From the NCBI RefSeq assembly GCF_029016485.1, contig NZ_CP092107.1, positions 868,001-932,000 on the forward strand: a stretch of DNA of 64,000 nt. Reading direction: 5' to 3'. The position numbers and the translations under genes are program-made. This DNA is from Vibrio sp. JC009. GTDB lineage: Bacteria > Pseudomonadota > Gammaproteobacteria > Enterobacterales > Vibrionaceae. Positions 47,431-58,134 of this stretch are shown here, piece after piece; position 1 is the first letter of the stretch; each line of letters begins with the position of its first letter. The notes below the pieces were generated by a model, which had not been told where the DNA came from, did not search any database, and saw only the letters and a list, made by a program, of their open reading frames with translations.

Positions 47431-47462
47431 CCCTTCTTTATTGATCTTCCGGATTCCAACCT

Positions 47463-48641
47463 ATGTTTACAAATAAATATCTGATATTGCTTTCTGTTGT
47501 TATGCTTCAGGCATGCATTGGTGGTACCTATGCATGGTCCATTTACGATGCCGAGTTTATCCGTAATTATGATGTTGACCCAAGGTTAGCTACATTGCCA
47601 TTTAACCTGTTTTACGTGGTGTTTCCAGCCACTCTTCTCTTTTCTCATTCGGTTATTGCGAAGCTAGGAAGCAGAACTGCAGCCCAATTGGGAATACTTC
47701 TGTTTTCCATAGGATGGGGAATCGCTTCGTTAGGAGAATCACACTACCTCTTTACAATCATAGGCGTTGGGCTTATTGGGGGAGTTGGTGTCGGTCTTGC
47801 CTACCTTGTACCAATCAAAGTTGGTATATCTTGGTTTCCAGATAACGGTGGCTTAGTAACAGGGCTGGCGGTCGGCGGCTTTGCAGTTGGAGCAGCAGCG
47901 ATTGGAGAATTATCAGAAGTGCTCATCCATGCAATGAAGATTAACCCTTTCCTGGCGCTAGCAATTACTGGAAGTCTTTACTTTATGGCTGGTATTTTCC
48001 CTGCTTGCTGTATGAATTTGAAGGAATCTGAACCGATCCTCAAAGCACACCCGAATAAGCTTAACTGGAAATTAGCTTGTCAAGATGTAGTTTTCAGGCG
48101 TTTGTTCTTAGCTATGACAGCTGGCCTGGCCACTGGTTTTTTTATTAATAGTAAAATAGTCATGATTGCCGGTGAAGGGTATCAGTCACTAATTTCCCTT
48201 GTTTCAGTATTTGCTATCTCAAACGCTCTGGGAAGAGTCATTTGGGGTTACTTTAGTGATAGGTTTAGAGTGAGTAGTTGCATGAGAGTAAACCTTGGTT
48301 TACAAGCTATTACTGTATTGGTTCTGTTACAGATTTCTTTTCTTAACTATGTACCAACACTATTGGCTGCAGTAGCAGGATTTCAATATGGCGGGGTATT
48401 GGTACTATATGCAACAGGAGTAAGGAAAATTTGGGGAGACGCAGCCTTTACTCAGGTGTATGCCTGGTTGTTTATGTCTAACATTGTTGCTGCGCTTATT
48501 AATACCATTTTGAGTAGTTCACTTAGTAATGTTAGCTTGAGTCAATTGTCTTTTATTTTGTTTTTCCTTGTATTTTCAGGTGTTGTTAGCCTTTTTAAGC
48601 GATTAAGTTCAAATAAATATACAACTCAGTATTATTGGTAA
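47463..48641 (+). CDS. MFS transporter (OFA-like) next to nanM
   Basis: A 392-residue 12-helix major facilitator with an OFA-like start (LQACIGGTYAWSIYDAEF), a glycine-rich helix (GVGLIGGVGVGLAYLVPIKVG, helix about 100-125) and SWFPDNGGLVTGLAVGGF. It is a separate subgroup from the OFA-type carrier at 21977. Same strand as nanM, 231 bases downstream beyond a palindrome. It could import a sugar acid or export a breakdown product, but the substrate is not evident. Confidence 0.82.
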   Translation: MFTNKYLILLSVVMLQACIGGTYAWSIYDAEFIRNYDVDPRLATLPFNLFYVVFPATLLFSHSVIAKLGSRTAAQLGILLFSIGWGIASLGESHYLFTIIGVGLIGGVGVGLAYLVPIKVGISWFPDNGGLVTGLAVGGFAVGAAAIGELSEVLIHAMKINPFLALAITGSLYFMAGIFPACCMNLKESEPILKAHPNKLNWKLACQDVVFRRLFLAMTAGLATGFFINSKIVMIAGEGYQSLISLVSVFAISNALGRVIWGYFSDRFRVSSCMRVNLGLQAITVLVLLQISFLNYVPTLLAAVAGFQYGGVLVLYATGVRKIWGDAAFTQVYAWLFMSNIVAALINTILSSSLSNVSLSQLSFILFFLVFSGVVSLFKRLSSNKYTTQYYW

Positions 48642-48990
48642 CCTGATGATAGTAACTCCGGAATCTGGTTTAAGTCTATGCGAAGATGTATACCAGATTT
48701 TTGCGATTAGGAACTACCATTAAAATCATGGAGTTACTATTTTCTTTTCATTGCCATTATCACAAGTAGTATACTCCAACAAACTCGATAACACCGAATA
48801 CAGATAAAGAAACCATTCCATCATTACCCCCACAGCTTTGAGTCAACGACTTGCAAAATTAAGGGCACCATACATACTGTCAATAGGTAGACGTGTAAAA
48901 CATATCTATTACGTAGAGTCCTTCTTGCCTGATTAGGTTTATACCGAATTTCTTTACACGTAATCTCATGATTTAAAAGGCTATTCATTA
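48642..48990. other. intergenic region after the nanM-linked MFS gene
   Basis: About 350 AT-rich bases. They hold a terminator at 48663-48702 and then nothing recognisable up to the binding-protein gene. Confidence 0.5.
48663..48702 (+). terminator. terminator of the nanM-linked MFS gene
   Basis: ATCTGGT (48663-48669) pairs with ACCAGAT (48692-48698), with a 22-base loop, followed by TTTT. It lies 21 bases after the MFS stop codon. Confidence 0.6.
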
Positions 48991-49722
48991 ATGGTAAAAA
49001 TTGTCCTATTTCTTTTAACTTTTTCTTACTCATTATGCTTGTGTAGTGAACCCGTAACTATTGGGACTTACTATATGCCAGGCTTAATAGTTGATGAAAA
49101 TAAAGGCCTGTTAATGTCGATGCACAAGGAAATATTCCGAAGGCTGGGCGTAGACAGTACATTGCTGTTTCAGCCAACGCTAAGAATACAAGCCTCATTT
49201 GAACATGGTCGATTGGATGCTTACTTCCCTGAGTTAGATGAAAACTTCCCTCAGGGGAATTTTGTGGTTTCGAAGCCATTCTATCAACGTAAAATACATT
49301 TGTTTACTCGAATTGATTCACGCTATCGCAATTTAAGCGATTTGAAGGGAAAGCTAATTGGGGCTGTAAAGGGCTACAGTTATGGGAAAAAAGTGACTAA
49401 TAATTCGGATATTAGTCTAAGTTTCGCAAAAAGTGATGACGCCAACGTCGAAAGATTAATGAGAGGCTATATTGATGCCATTATTGGGGATGATATTTCC
49501 ACATTTTTTTCCGTAATAAACAGCAAACACATAAGTAAAATATACTATTCTCCCGATGAACCCATCCATACACTGGACATGCATTACGTATGTCAAAATA
49601 CGAATAAAGGCAAAAACCTTTGTGACGCTATCGATGCTGTTCTTTCAGATATGATAGATGAGGGCTTGATCGTATACGATAGAACCTCTGGTCAGCCAGC
49701 CATATTGATACCTAATAAATAA
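48991..49722 (+). CDS. small periplasmic solute-binding protein (SBP_bac_3-like)
   Basis: A 243-residue protein with a short signal peptide (VLFLLTFSYSLCLCSE), followed by VTIGTYYMPGLIVDENKGLLM and DLKGKLIGAVKGYSYGK, the pattern of family 3 (amino-acid-type) binding proteins. No ABC permease or ATPase is adjacent, so it may be an orphan receptor or the sensor for a distant system. Stand-alone proteins of this kind are common in Vibrio. The ligand is unknown. Confidence 0.75.
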   Translation: MVKIVLFLLTFSYSLCLCSEPVTIGTYYMPGLIVDENKGLLMSMHKEIFRRLGVDSTLLFQPTLRIQASFEHGRLDAYFPELDENFPQGNFVVSKPFYQRKIHLFTRIDSRYRNLSDLKGKLIGAVKGYSYGKKVTNNSDISLSFAKSDDANVERLMRGYIDAIIGDDISTFFSVINSKHISKIYYSPDEPIHTLDMHYVCQNTNKGKNLCDAIDAVLSDMIDEGLIVYDRTSGQPAILIPNK

Positions 49723-49761
49723 GTCTCTATTTTTTCCAAATCTGGCTGTTTTCCCTAAGAC

Positions 49762-49786
49762 AGGGAGGCAAAGTACCTGCCTCCCT
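49762..49786. terminator. hairpin between the binding-protein gene and kbaY
   Basis: AGGGAGGCA (49762-49770) pairs perfectly with TGCCTCCCT (49778-49786); the loop is 7 bases. It lies between two converging genes without a clear T run on either side, so it is likely a bidirectional but weak terminator. Confidence 0.6.
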
Positions 49787-49828
49787 AATTAACTCACCAA
49801 TACCTAAGGGGATGACTAAAATGGCAAG

Positions 49829-51853
<2,025 letters not shown>

Positions 51854-51864
<11 letters not shown>

Positions 51865-52291
51865 CTTCCGCAGCTTCCTCTGTTTTATCGCTCTGTCCCA
51901 ACTGTTCAGCCAGGCTGGTAATGCCGCGATGGCCACACTCCAGTGCCTGCCGGACAAACTCGTCGACAGATAACTCATCCCGCTCCAACAACATTTCTGC
52001 CGCCATTTGCAGGTTCGTTCCGGTTACCACGGCAACCTTGCTGCTTTCCTGACTCAACAGAGAAGCCGCTCTAAAAGGTGTCCCTCCCAGAAGGTCTGTC
52101 ATAAACACGACTCCATCACCACTGTCCAGCTCTTGTATGGCATCACGCATCGCGGTTTCCAGCTGAGGCGTTGTTGCCTCAGGCGGAAAGTCTATCGCCC
52201 TGAACTGACTCTGCTCACCGATGATCTGTTCAATGGCCTTTTCTAATCCAGACGCAAAGCCACCATGACCTGAGAGTATTACTGCTAACAT
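51854..52291 (-). CDS. agaF: PTS mannose-family EIIA (AgaF-like)
   Basis: A 145-residue EIIA of the mannose family with the phosphorylated His in AVILSGHGGFASG and FMTDLLGGTPFRAA. It passes phosphate from HPr to EIIB. The start at 52291 has the ribosome site AAGGAA; the longer frame to 52429 overlaps a hairpin and is not likely. The acidic C-terminus (KTEEAAEDGI) is unusual but short. Confidence 0.92.
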
Positions 52292-52306
52292 TTTGTATTC
52301 CTTAAT

Positions 52307-52331
52307 CAGGAGCCGATTTGATCGGCTCCTG
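52307..52331 (-). other. perfect hairpin between EIID and EIIA
   Basis: An 11-bp stem (CAGGAGCCGAT 52307-52317, ATCGGCTCCTG 52321-52331) with a 3-base loop lies in the short gap between EIID and EIIA, just upstream of the EIIA ribosome site. There is no T run. It may set relative EIIA levels or be an mRNA processing or stabilising stem. Confidence 0.65.
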
Positions 52332-52352
52332 TCTCTGACTAAACGAAACCTA

Positions 52353-53240
52353 TTACAAGAAGCCCATAAAGCGGCCAACAATACCCAGCACCATGGTAAT
52401 GGTGATAAGACGTAACGGACTCCAGCCACGCTTCACAAGCGTGTACATACACAAGGTATATACAAGTGGAAGGAAGGCTGGCATCAGCTTGTCTATAACA
52501 TCCGCTTGCAGCTTCACAACAGCATCACCTGCTGTAATCTCCGCCGTCGTTGCCAGACGTACATAGGTAGCCACCAATGCGCCAATTACCGTCATACCCA
52601 CCATAGAAGCGGCATGTCCTACTTTTTTGGTGTTGGCTTTAATCATAGGGATAGCTGCAACACCCATCCGATAGGCGTAATGTGCCAGGCCAAATCGCAG
52701 GCCAAAGTGCACTACGTTAAACAGCACCATAAAGAAGACGGCACCCATAATGGAACCTTGCAGAGCCAGGTCGGCCCCAATACCGCCACAGATTGGCAAC
52801 AGGGTCAGCCAGAACATAGCATCACCGATCCCGCCCATAGGCGCACCCACGGCAATCTTGGTACTCTGGATACTGTTGATATTCTGCTTGGAGCGCTCCA
52901 TTGCCAGCACAATACCCATTACAAAAGTCACCAGGAACGGGTGAGTATTAAAAAAGCCCATATGCCCTTTCATTGACTTCGCAAGATCTGCCTGATTTGG
53001 GTGAATCTTCTTCAGCGCAGGAAGAATGCCGTAAAGCCAACCGGAAGCCTGCATACGCTCATAGTTAAAAGATGCCTGCAACAGCAATGAACGCCATGCC
53101 ATGCGGTTGATATCAGATTTAGTCAGTTCAGCGCCAATTTCCTTGTTTTCATATTCATCGCTGCTCACACCAGGGGCTGGCTGAACGCTTGTATTGCTCT
53201 GGCGAAGATCCAGCTCATTGCTTACATTAGATTCCATCAT
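52353..53240 (-). CDS. agaE: PTS mannose-family EIID (AgaE-like)
   Basis: A 295-residue EIID membrane component: LTKSDINRMAWRSLLLQASFN, MQASGWLYGILPALKKIH, THPFLVTFVMGIVLAMER, AVGAPMGGIGDAMFWLTLLP. It forms the membrane channel with EIIC. An N-terminal polar extension of about 35 residues precedes the family core. Its start overlaps the EIIC end by 14 bases, so the two are translated together. Confidence 0.93.
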   Translation of the reverse strand: MMESNVSNELDLRQSNTSVQPAPGVSSDEYENKEIGAELTKSDINRMAWRSLLLQASFNYERMQASGWLYGILPALKKIHPNQADLAKSMKGHMGFFNTHPFLVTFVMGIVLAMERSKQNINSIQSTKIAVGAPMGGIGDAMFWLTLLPICGGIGADLALQGSIMGAVFFMVLFNVVHFGLRFGLAHYAYRMGVAAIPMIKANTKKVGHAASMVGMTVIGALVATYVRLATTAEITAGDAVVKLQADVIDKLMPAFLPLVYTLCMYTLVKRGWSPLRLITITMVLGIVGRFMGFL

Positions 53241-54003
53241 TTAGCTCCTCTGCTGATGCTGCTACCGGGGTTGGTTCTGATTTACGCATATAATCGATGA
53301 TGGCCATTGCAGTTACTGCCGCCGCAATTGCCAGAATTGGAAGTTCAAGCCATGCAGCTGCCACAAAACCAAGAATAAAGTATGGGATGTAAACGTTTTT
53401 CATCATGATTTTCATCAGAACCGCAAAGCCGATCGCTGGCATGATACCGCCCGCTACACCCAACCCATCAATCAGGTCCTTCGGCAGTTTTTCAACAATA
53501 GCTCCGGCGTGTTCTGCACCCAGGAAAATAGGCAGGAAAGCACACAGGAAATAGAAGGTACCCAGCACCGCCAGTGCAAAGTAGTTCACCCGTTCAATCC
53601 CTTTAGTGTCAGCATTATCTGCATACTCATCACAACGTGACATCACCGCAGACATGGCAGAGAAAAGTAGGGTGATACCCATCTGAACCGCCACGGCAAA
53701 AGGTACGGCAATACCAACGGCGACGTTAGGTTCAACACCGGTGGTAATCGCAAATGAAGTACCCACTATGGTGCCGATAATTACGTTTGGTGGCTGAGCA
53801 CCGGCCAGAGGGGCCAGTCCCATCCAGATAAGCTCAAGAGTACCGCCTACCAGAATACCAGTATTCAGGTCACCAAGGATAAGGCCTACCAGAGGTCCTA
53901 AAACGACCGGACGGTGAAAGTGGGTAAGACCGTTAAACAGGTCTAGCCCGGCAAAAAAGGCGAGGATGCCCAGCATCGCTGCCTGTAATAATCCTATTTC
54001 CAT
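53227..54003 (-). CDS. agaW: PTS mannose-family EIIC (AgaW-like)
   Basis: A 258-residue EIIC with many membrane helices and the family sequences LGPLVGLILGDLNTGILVG and LIWMGLAPLAGAQPPNVIIG. It forms the sugar path for the GalNAc PTS. It lies between EIIB (19-base gap) and EIID (overlap). Confidence 0.93.
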   Translation of the reverse strand: MEIGLLQAAMLGILAFFAGLDLFNGLTHFHRPVVLGPLVGLILGDLNTGILVGGTLELIWMGLAPLAGAQPPNVIIGTIVGTSFAITTGVEPNVAVGIAVPFAVAVQMGITLLFSAMSAVMSRCDEYADNADTKGIERVNYFALAVLGTFYFLCAFLPIFLGAEHAGAIVEKLPKDLIDGLGVAGGIMPAIGFAVLMKIMMKNVYIPYFILGFVAAAWLELPILAIAAAVTAMAIIDYMRKSEPTPVAASAEELNDGI

Positions 54004-54021
54004 GTTATTGCTCCTTAAGAA

Positions 54022-54495
54022 TTAAAGTAGAGTAAAAATATCTGTTGCACTTTCTGTTGGAACTCCCTGAACCGTGCAGGAAACACCGAGCGCTTTTAAT
54101 GTGTTAAAGTGTTCAATGTCATTGGCATCCACTGACACGGTTTTAGAAACCTGATTCTTTCCTTCCGCGTAGTGCATGTTACCCACATTGATCTGGGTAA
54201 TAGGTACACCGCCTTCCACCAGGCTGCGGAAGTCTTTTGGTGAATTACAAACCAGCAAGATCTTCTGCCTGTCAGCGGCTTTGTGAATGGTGTCGATGGT
54301 CTTTTGGATAGACCAGAAACGGATAGCAATACCCTCAGCCAATACCATTTCCATCAGGTTCTGCTGGATCTGATCTTCAGCAACAGCGTCATTGGCTACC
54401 ACAACAATATTTGCTCCGGCAAATCCAACCCACTGTACGCCAACCTGGCCGTGGACCAATCGTTCATCAATTCTGCTTAGTACAATATTAGGCAT
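54022..54495 (-). CDS. agaV: PTS mannose-family EIIB (AgaV-like)
   Basis: A 157-residue cytoplasmic EIIB with the phosphorylated His in SRIDERLVHGQVGVQW and the family motif ITQINVGNMHYAEGK. It hands phosphate to the incoming sugar. The start MPNIVLSRIDER at 54495 is typical of the family; AgaS ends 24 bases upstream. Confidence 0.92.
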   Translation of the reverse strand: MPNIVLSRIDERLVHGQVGVQWVGFAGANIVVVANDAVAEDQIQQNLMEMVLAEGIAIRFWSIQKTIDTIHKAADRQKILLVCNSPKDFRSLVEGGVPITQINVGNMHYAEGKNQVSKTVSVDANDIEHFNTLKALGVSCTVQGVPTESATDIFTLL

Positions 54496-54518
54496 CTGTT
54501 TTTCTCTCACATTTTGAA

Positions 54519-55688
54519 TTAGTTACTGTTATTAGCGTTATATGTATGAATAGTGACCCCCTGGACCACACGGTTCACTTCGCCTGTCGGACAGGGGTTA
54601 TCGGGGGTAAGTCCCAGCTTCAGAGACTTACCAAGCGCAAGCATTTGGGTGAAAACAATGTATGGGAACAGCAACCATTGCTCGTCCAGGCCATTAGAGC
54701 CCAGCTCAACAACGGTATCGGCATCGAAACTTTCTGCGGTCAGTGCAACCTGACCAAGTACCTGACCATCAGCCTGCATTTCATTGTGCAGGTCAATGTC
54801 GTACTTTCTGGAGTAGGTATCGCTGGAAAAGAACTGGATAACCAACGAGCTACTATCAATGATAAATTTAGGTCCGTGACGAAAACCCAGCGAAGAATCA
54901 AACGCAGTCATTACCTTACCGGCACTCAGCTCTAATGATTTCAGAGCGGCCTCTCTTGCCAGTCCGGCAAAACCACCGTTACCCAGAACCACCAGGCGCT
55001 TGTATGGCAGATCCGTCAGTTGGCCAATTTTGCCGATCCAACTTTGAATATGTCGCTCACACGAGGTTGCCAACGTATCTACATTCTCACCAAATGCAGC
55101 CGTGTCGTCGTCTCCCAGTACTGCCAGCGAAGCCATCATCATGCAGGTAAAGCTAGAGGTCATAGCAAAACTCTTATCATTAGAACGCTCTGGCATGAGG
55201 ACGCAAAGCGCGCTTTTTTCCTGGTCCGCGTATTGTGCCAGCTGACCTTCACCGTTACAGGTTAAGAACAGGTGATAGCATTCCGGAATAACCTGACTGG
55301 CCAGCTCTACCGCCGCCACACTTTCTGGGCTATTACCTGAACGGGCAAACGAAACCACCAGGGTTGGCCGGGCAGGATCAAGATACTGCTCTGGATTAGA
55401 CACAATGTCCGTCGAAGCAATAGCTTCTACTGCAAAACGGTTGTTATTTTGAATAAACGGAGCCACTGCATCTCCGGCAAATGCCGATGTTCCGGCTCCT
55501 GTCAGGATGATCCGCAGATCCCGCTTTGCTTTCAGTGGCTGCATAAAAGCATCAATTTCATCTTTTTTGTCAGCCAGAATTCCTACCAACTGCCGCCATA
55601 ACTCAGGCTGCTGATGGATTTCTCTGGCCGTATGTATCGCCTTGTGCTCAAGAAGCCAGGCTTCGTCATATCCCAGATAACTACTCAT
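54519..55688 (-). CDS. agaS: galactosamine-6-phosphate deaminase/isomerase AgaS
   Basis: A 389-residue protein with two SIS domains (ILTGAGTSAFAGDAVAPF; VVLGNGGFAGLAREAALKSLELS) as in AgaS. It converts galactosamine-6-P to tagatose-6-P with loss of ammonia. MSSYLGYDEAWLLEHK at 55688 is the family start and overlaps the kbaZ end by 4 bases. It lies between the aldolase subunit and PTS genes in the aga operon. Confidence 0.93.
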   Translation of the reverse strand: MSSYLGYDEAWLLEHKAIHTAREIHQQPELWRQLVGILADKKDEIDAFMQPLKAKRDLRIILTGAGTSAFAGDAVAPFIQNNNRFAVEAIASTDIVSNPEQYLDPARPTLVVSFARSGNSPESVAAVELASQVIPECYHLFLTCNGEGQLAQYADQEKSALCVLMPERSNDKSFAMTSSFTCMMMASLAVLGDDDTAAFGENVDTLATSCERHIQSWIGKIGQLTDLPYKRLVVLGNGGFAGLAREAALKSLELSAGKVMTAFDSSLGFRHGPKFIIDSSSLVIQFFSSDTYSRKYDIDLHNEMQADGQVLGQVALTAESFDADTVVELGSNGLDEQWLLFPYIVFTQMLALGKSLKLGLTPDNPCPTGEVNRVVQGVTIHTYNANNSN

Positions 55689-56992
55689 AATTGATTCTCC
55701 AGCGATAACTGCTTGTCTGGAAAACAAGCTCGCGCATATAGTTGGGTAACTTCCATTACCTTGTGAATGATTAATTCTTTCGGGTTGTTGGCTAGCGTGC
55801 CTTCCATCACGGCCCGGGCCTGATTGGTCATATACTGGCTGATAAGAGTGACAGGAGCCGGCCTCTCGGTTAGATTGCTGATCAGTTTATTGCACGCCTC
55901 TTCCACTTCTGGAAAAGGCCAGTAATAACGAATGCGGTCACTTAAACTGTATGAGCAATCTAAAAACTGTTGATGACCGGTTTCCTTGTAGTAAGAATGC
56001 CAATAGTCCCGGTTCTGATGCATCACCTGATCAAGAGTGGATCTTAGGTGAGAAGCGTTCAGACTCCCCAGCCACTCCTGCTCAATAGCATCCAGAGCGT
56101 AAAGTGCCTCTCTCAGAGCAAACGTCAGAGCTGGCCCCACTTTTAAAATGGCAAAGTGATCACGAACCAGTGCAAGGTATGACTCTGCAACCTGATAGTC
56201 TGTTGAGTGAGCCTCAAACACCATATTTGGGTAGGCTTCAATCATCTCAGACAGTGGTTTAGCTTTTTCTGGCTGGTAATGGATTACGTTATGATGATCA
56301 AACTCAACACCGGGTTGTACCACCAAACCGATTACCCGCTCCCAGGTTGACTCCAGGTCATGCTGTGCAAATGCGTCTTTGTGAGCCCGAATCGTCTGTT
56401 GCGCTGCATTTGGTGAGGTGACCTCTATCCCCTCATCCAGCGACTCCTGAGCACCGCCCGGAACAGGGACTTCCGTACCAACGATATAAACCGGTGCTTC
56501 GCCACCGCAAGTTTCCCAGGCACGCTCAGCTATCTGGCAAAGTCGTGCTGCACGGTTTGCGACCACCTCGTCACTCAGTGGCACAGGGTCGTCGGCACAG
56601 GACATAGAGCAATCAAGATGAATCTTACGAAAACCGGCTGATACATAGTCATGGATTAACACTTCTGACTTAAGCATTGCCTCTTCAGCATTCAAGTCTT
56701 GCCAGCAGTTAGGGCCTAAGTGGTCACCCCCCAACAAAATCTGTCCCCGGTTTAATCCGTTCTCTTCCGATAGCGTTTGTACATAATCGACAAAATCCGC
56801 TGGTGTCATACCTGTATAGCCACCATCCTGATTGACCTGATTAGAGGTGGATTCAATCAACAATAGTTGCCCGTCTTTTTTTGCCTGCTGCATTCCTGCC
56901 GCCAGCACAAAAGGATTAGCAGAGCAGACGGAATAGATACCTACCTGCTGGCCCTGCTTATGCTGTTTTATTAAATTAGTTAGTGCCTTCAT
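55685..56992 (-). CDS. kbaZ: tagatose-bisphosphate aldolase non-catalytic subunit KbaZ
   Basis: A 435-residue protein of the KbaZ/GatZ family: GIYSVCSANPFVLAA, ESTSNQVNQDGGYTGM, GGDHLGPNCW, GTEVPVPGGAQE. In E. coli it supports KbaY activity and stability. It is the first enzyme gene of the operon, 9 bases after agaR. No tagatose-6-phosphate kinase gene is adjacent; a phosphofructokinase may supply that step, as proposed in E. coli. Confidence 0.92.
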   Translation of the reverse strand: MKALTNLIKQHKQGQQVGIYSVCSANPFVLAAGMQQAKKDGQLLLIESTSNQVNQDGGYTGMTPADFVDYVQTLSEENGLNRGQILLGGDHLGPNCWQDLNAEEAMLKSEVLIHDYVSAGFRKIHLDCSMSCADDPVPLSDEVVANRAARLCQIAERAWETCGGEAPVYIVGTEVPVPGGAQESLDEGIEVTSPNAAQQTIRAHKDAFAQHDLESTWERVIGLVVQPGVEFDHHNVIHYQPEKAKPLSEMIEAYPNMVFEAHSTDYQVAESYLALVRDHFAILKVGPALTFALREALYALDAIEQEWLGSLNASHLRSTLDQVMHQNRDYWHSYYKETGHQQFLDCSYSLSDRIRYYWPFPEVEEACNKLISNLTERPAPVTLISQYMTNQARAVMEGTLANNPKELIIHKVMEVTQLYARACFPDKQLSLENQL

Positions 56993-57001
56993 CTCATCTC
57001 C

Positions 57002-57790
57002 TCAGCAGGTAATCTTGTCAGCAAGAATGACTTCTACGCCCATCCCCGTCAGGGTCTGATAGTAGTGCTGCGGAATCTGACTGTCGGTAATCAACATATC
57101 AATCTCATCCGCCCCACGAATCATGCAAAAGCTTTTACGACCAAATTTGCTTGAATCAGCGACAGCGATAACCTGTCGGGAAACCTCGCACATCGCTCTG
57201 TTTACCTGAGCTTCTCCCTGATTAGGTGTCGTTATTCCCGCTTCGAGATCAAAGCCGTCAACACCGAGGAAAAGCTTGTCAAACCGATACTCTTTCACCT
57301 GTTGCACACCATGAGATCCCATAAGAGAAAAGGAAGCGCGTCGCAGGTTTCCCCCAACCACGAATAAGTCAACATTGTTATAACCACTCAGTTGATGGGC
57401 GGTATTTAACGCATTGGTCATAACCACCAAATCCTTTTTCCTGCCCAAATAGGGAGGCATACAGGCGATAGTGGAGCCAGAGTCAAGAATGACTGCCTCT
57501 CCGTCCTGGACTAACGATGCAGCAACCGAAGCAATCTTTTCTTTCGCTGATTTATTCATCAACCCCTTACGATGCAGCGGTTGGTCAAAGGCAAAGTTGG
57601 GATTAAGTGTGGCACCGCCATAGCAACGGTGTACGCATCCCTGTTGTTCAAGCAGGTTAAGGTCATGACGGATGGTCACAGCGGAAACACCAAACTGGTC
57701 AGCAAATTGATCAACTTTGCCTTCGCCCTGCTGATGAATAAGCTCTATTATTTTTTGTCTGCGTTCCGAACTGGTCATCGTAACTCTCAC
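57002..57790 (-). CDS. agaR: DeoR-family regulator AgaR
   Basis: A 262-residue DeoR repressor: N-terminal winged helix (RRQKIIELIHQQGEGKVDQF, FGVSAVTIRHDLNLLEQQGC, HRCYGGATLNP) and a sugar-phosphate sensor domain (AVILDSGSTIACM, VMTNALNTA, DKLFLGVDGFDLEAGITTPN). It leads the aga operon and presumably represses it until a GalNAc-derived phosphate appears. MTSSERRQK at 57778 is an alternative start. TTTCG-rich repeats typical of AgaR operators lie directly upstream. Confidence 0.93.
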   Translation of the reverse strand: MRVTMTSSERRQKIIELIHQQGEGKVDQFADQFGVSAVTIRHDLNLLEQQGCVHRCYGGATLNPNFAFDQPLHRKGLMNKSAKEKIASVAASLVQDGEAVILDSGSTIACMPPYLGRKKDLVVMTNALNTAHQLSGYNNVDLFVVGGNLRRASFSLMGSHGVQQVKEYRFDKLFLGVDGFDLEAGITTPNQGEAQVNRAMCEVSRQVIAVADSSKFGRKSFCMIRGADEIDMLITDSQIPQHYYQTLTGMGVEVILADKITC

Positions 57791-58134
57791 ATATTTCGTT
57801 TGATTTCGCTTAACAAGAAAACCTTTCGATTTCTTTCGGTGAGGATTACAACATTCTTGATAAATTTATTTTGCAAAGCAGATCACAAGGCATTAGGAAG
57901 GAAAATGAAAGAAAAAAAACTTTCACTTCAGGCAAAACGAAAGACTTTCGCAACAAGCTGTAGTGAGAGAAATAATAATAAGACCACACAGGGAAAGAAG
58001 TTTTACCTCTCAGGAACGAAAGATGCCCTCAAGAGAAGATAAATTGAAGAGTTTCAGTGTAACGAAGGATCGATGTCACGTTTTCGAATAAAAGGCGTTT
58101 TTCGCCTGCCATATCGTACAGTGTGCAGGCACAA
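57791..58134. promoter_or_regulatory. aga promoter region with TTTCG repeats
   Basis: 344 bases with no gene. AgaR sites in E. coli are T-rich with repeated TTTCRTTT. Here TTTCG recurs at 57794-57798, 57804-57808, 57824-57828 and 57834-57838, about 10 and 16 bases apart, with further TTTC and CGAAA elements at 57919-57949. The 10-base spacing suggests one face of the helix. The agaR2 terminator is at the right end. Confidence 0.7.
58093..58107 (-). terminator. terminator of the second AgaR-like gene
   Basis: AGGCG (58093-58097) and CGCCT (58103-58107) with a 5-base loop; on the minus strand it is followed by TTTATT. It lies 28 bases after the stop codon of the upstream DeoR gene. Confidence 0.65.

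Noticed and set aside
57791..57950. Repeated TTTCG/CGAAA units looked like a small repeat array
   Set aside because: Units are too short and unevenly spaced for CRISPR; they match the T-rich AgaR operator type.
57572..58042. 156-codon plus-strand frame over the agaR start and promoter
   Set aside because: Antisense to the agaR helix-turn-helix and runs through the operator repeats; composition is basic and low-complexity.
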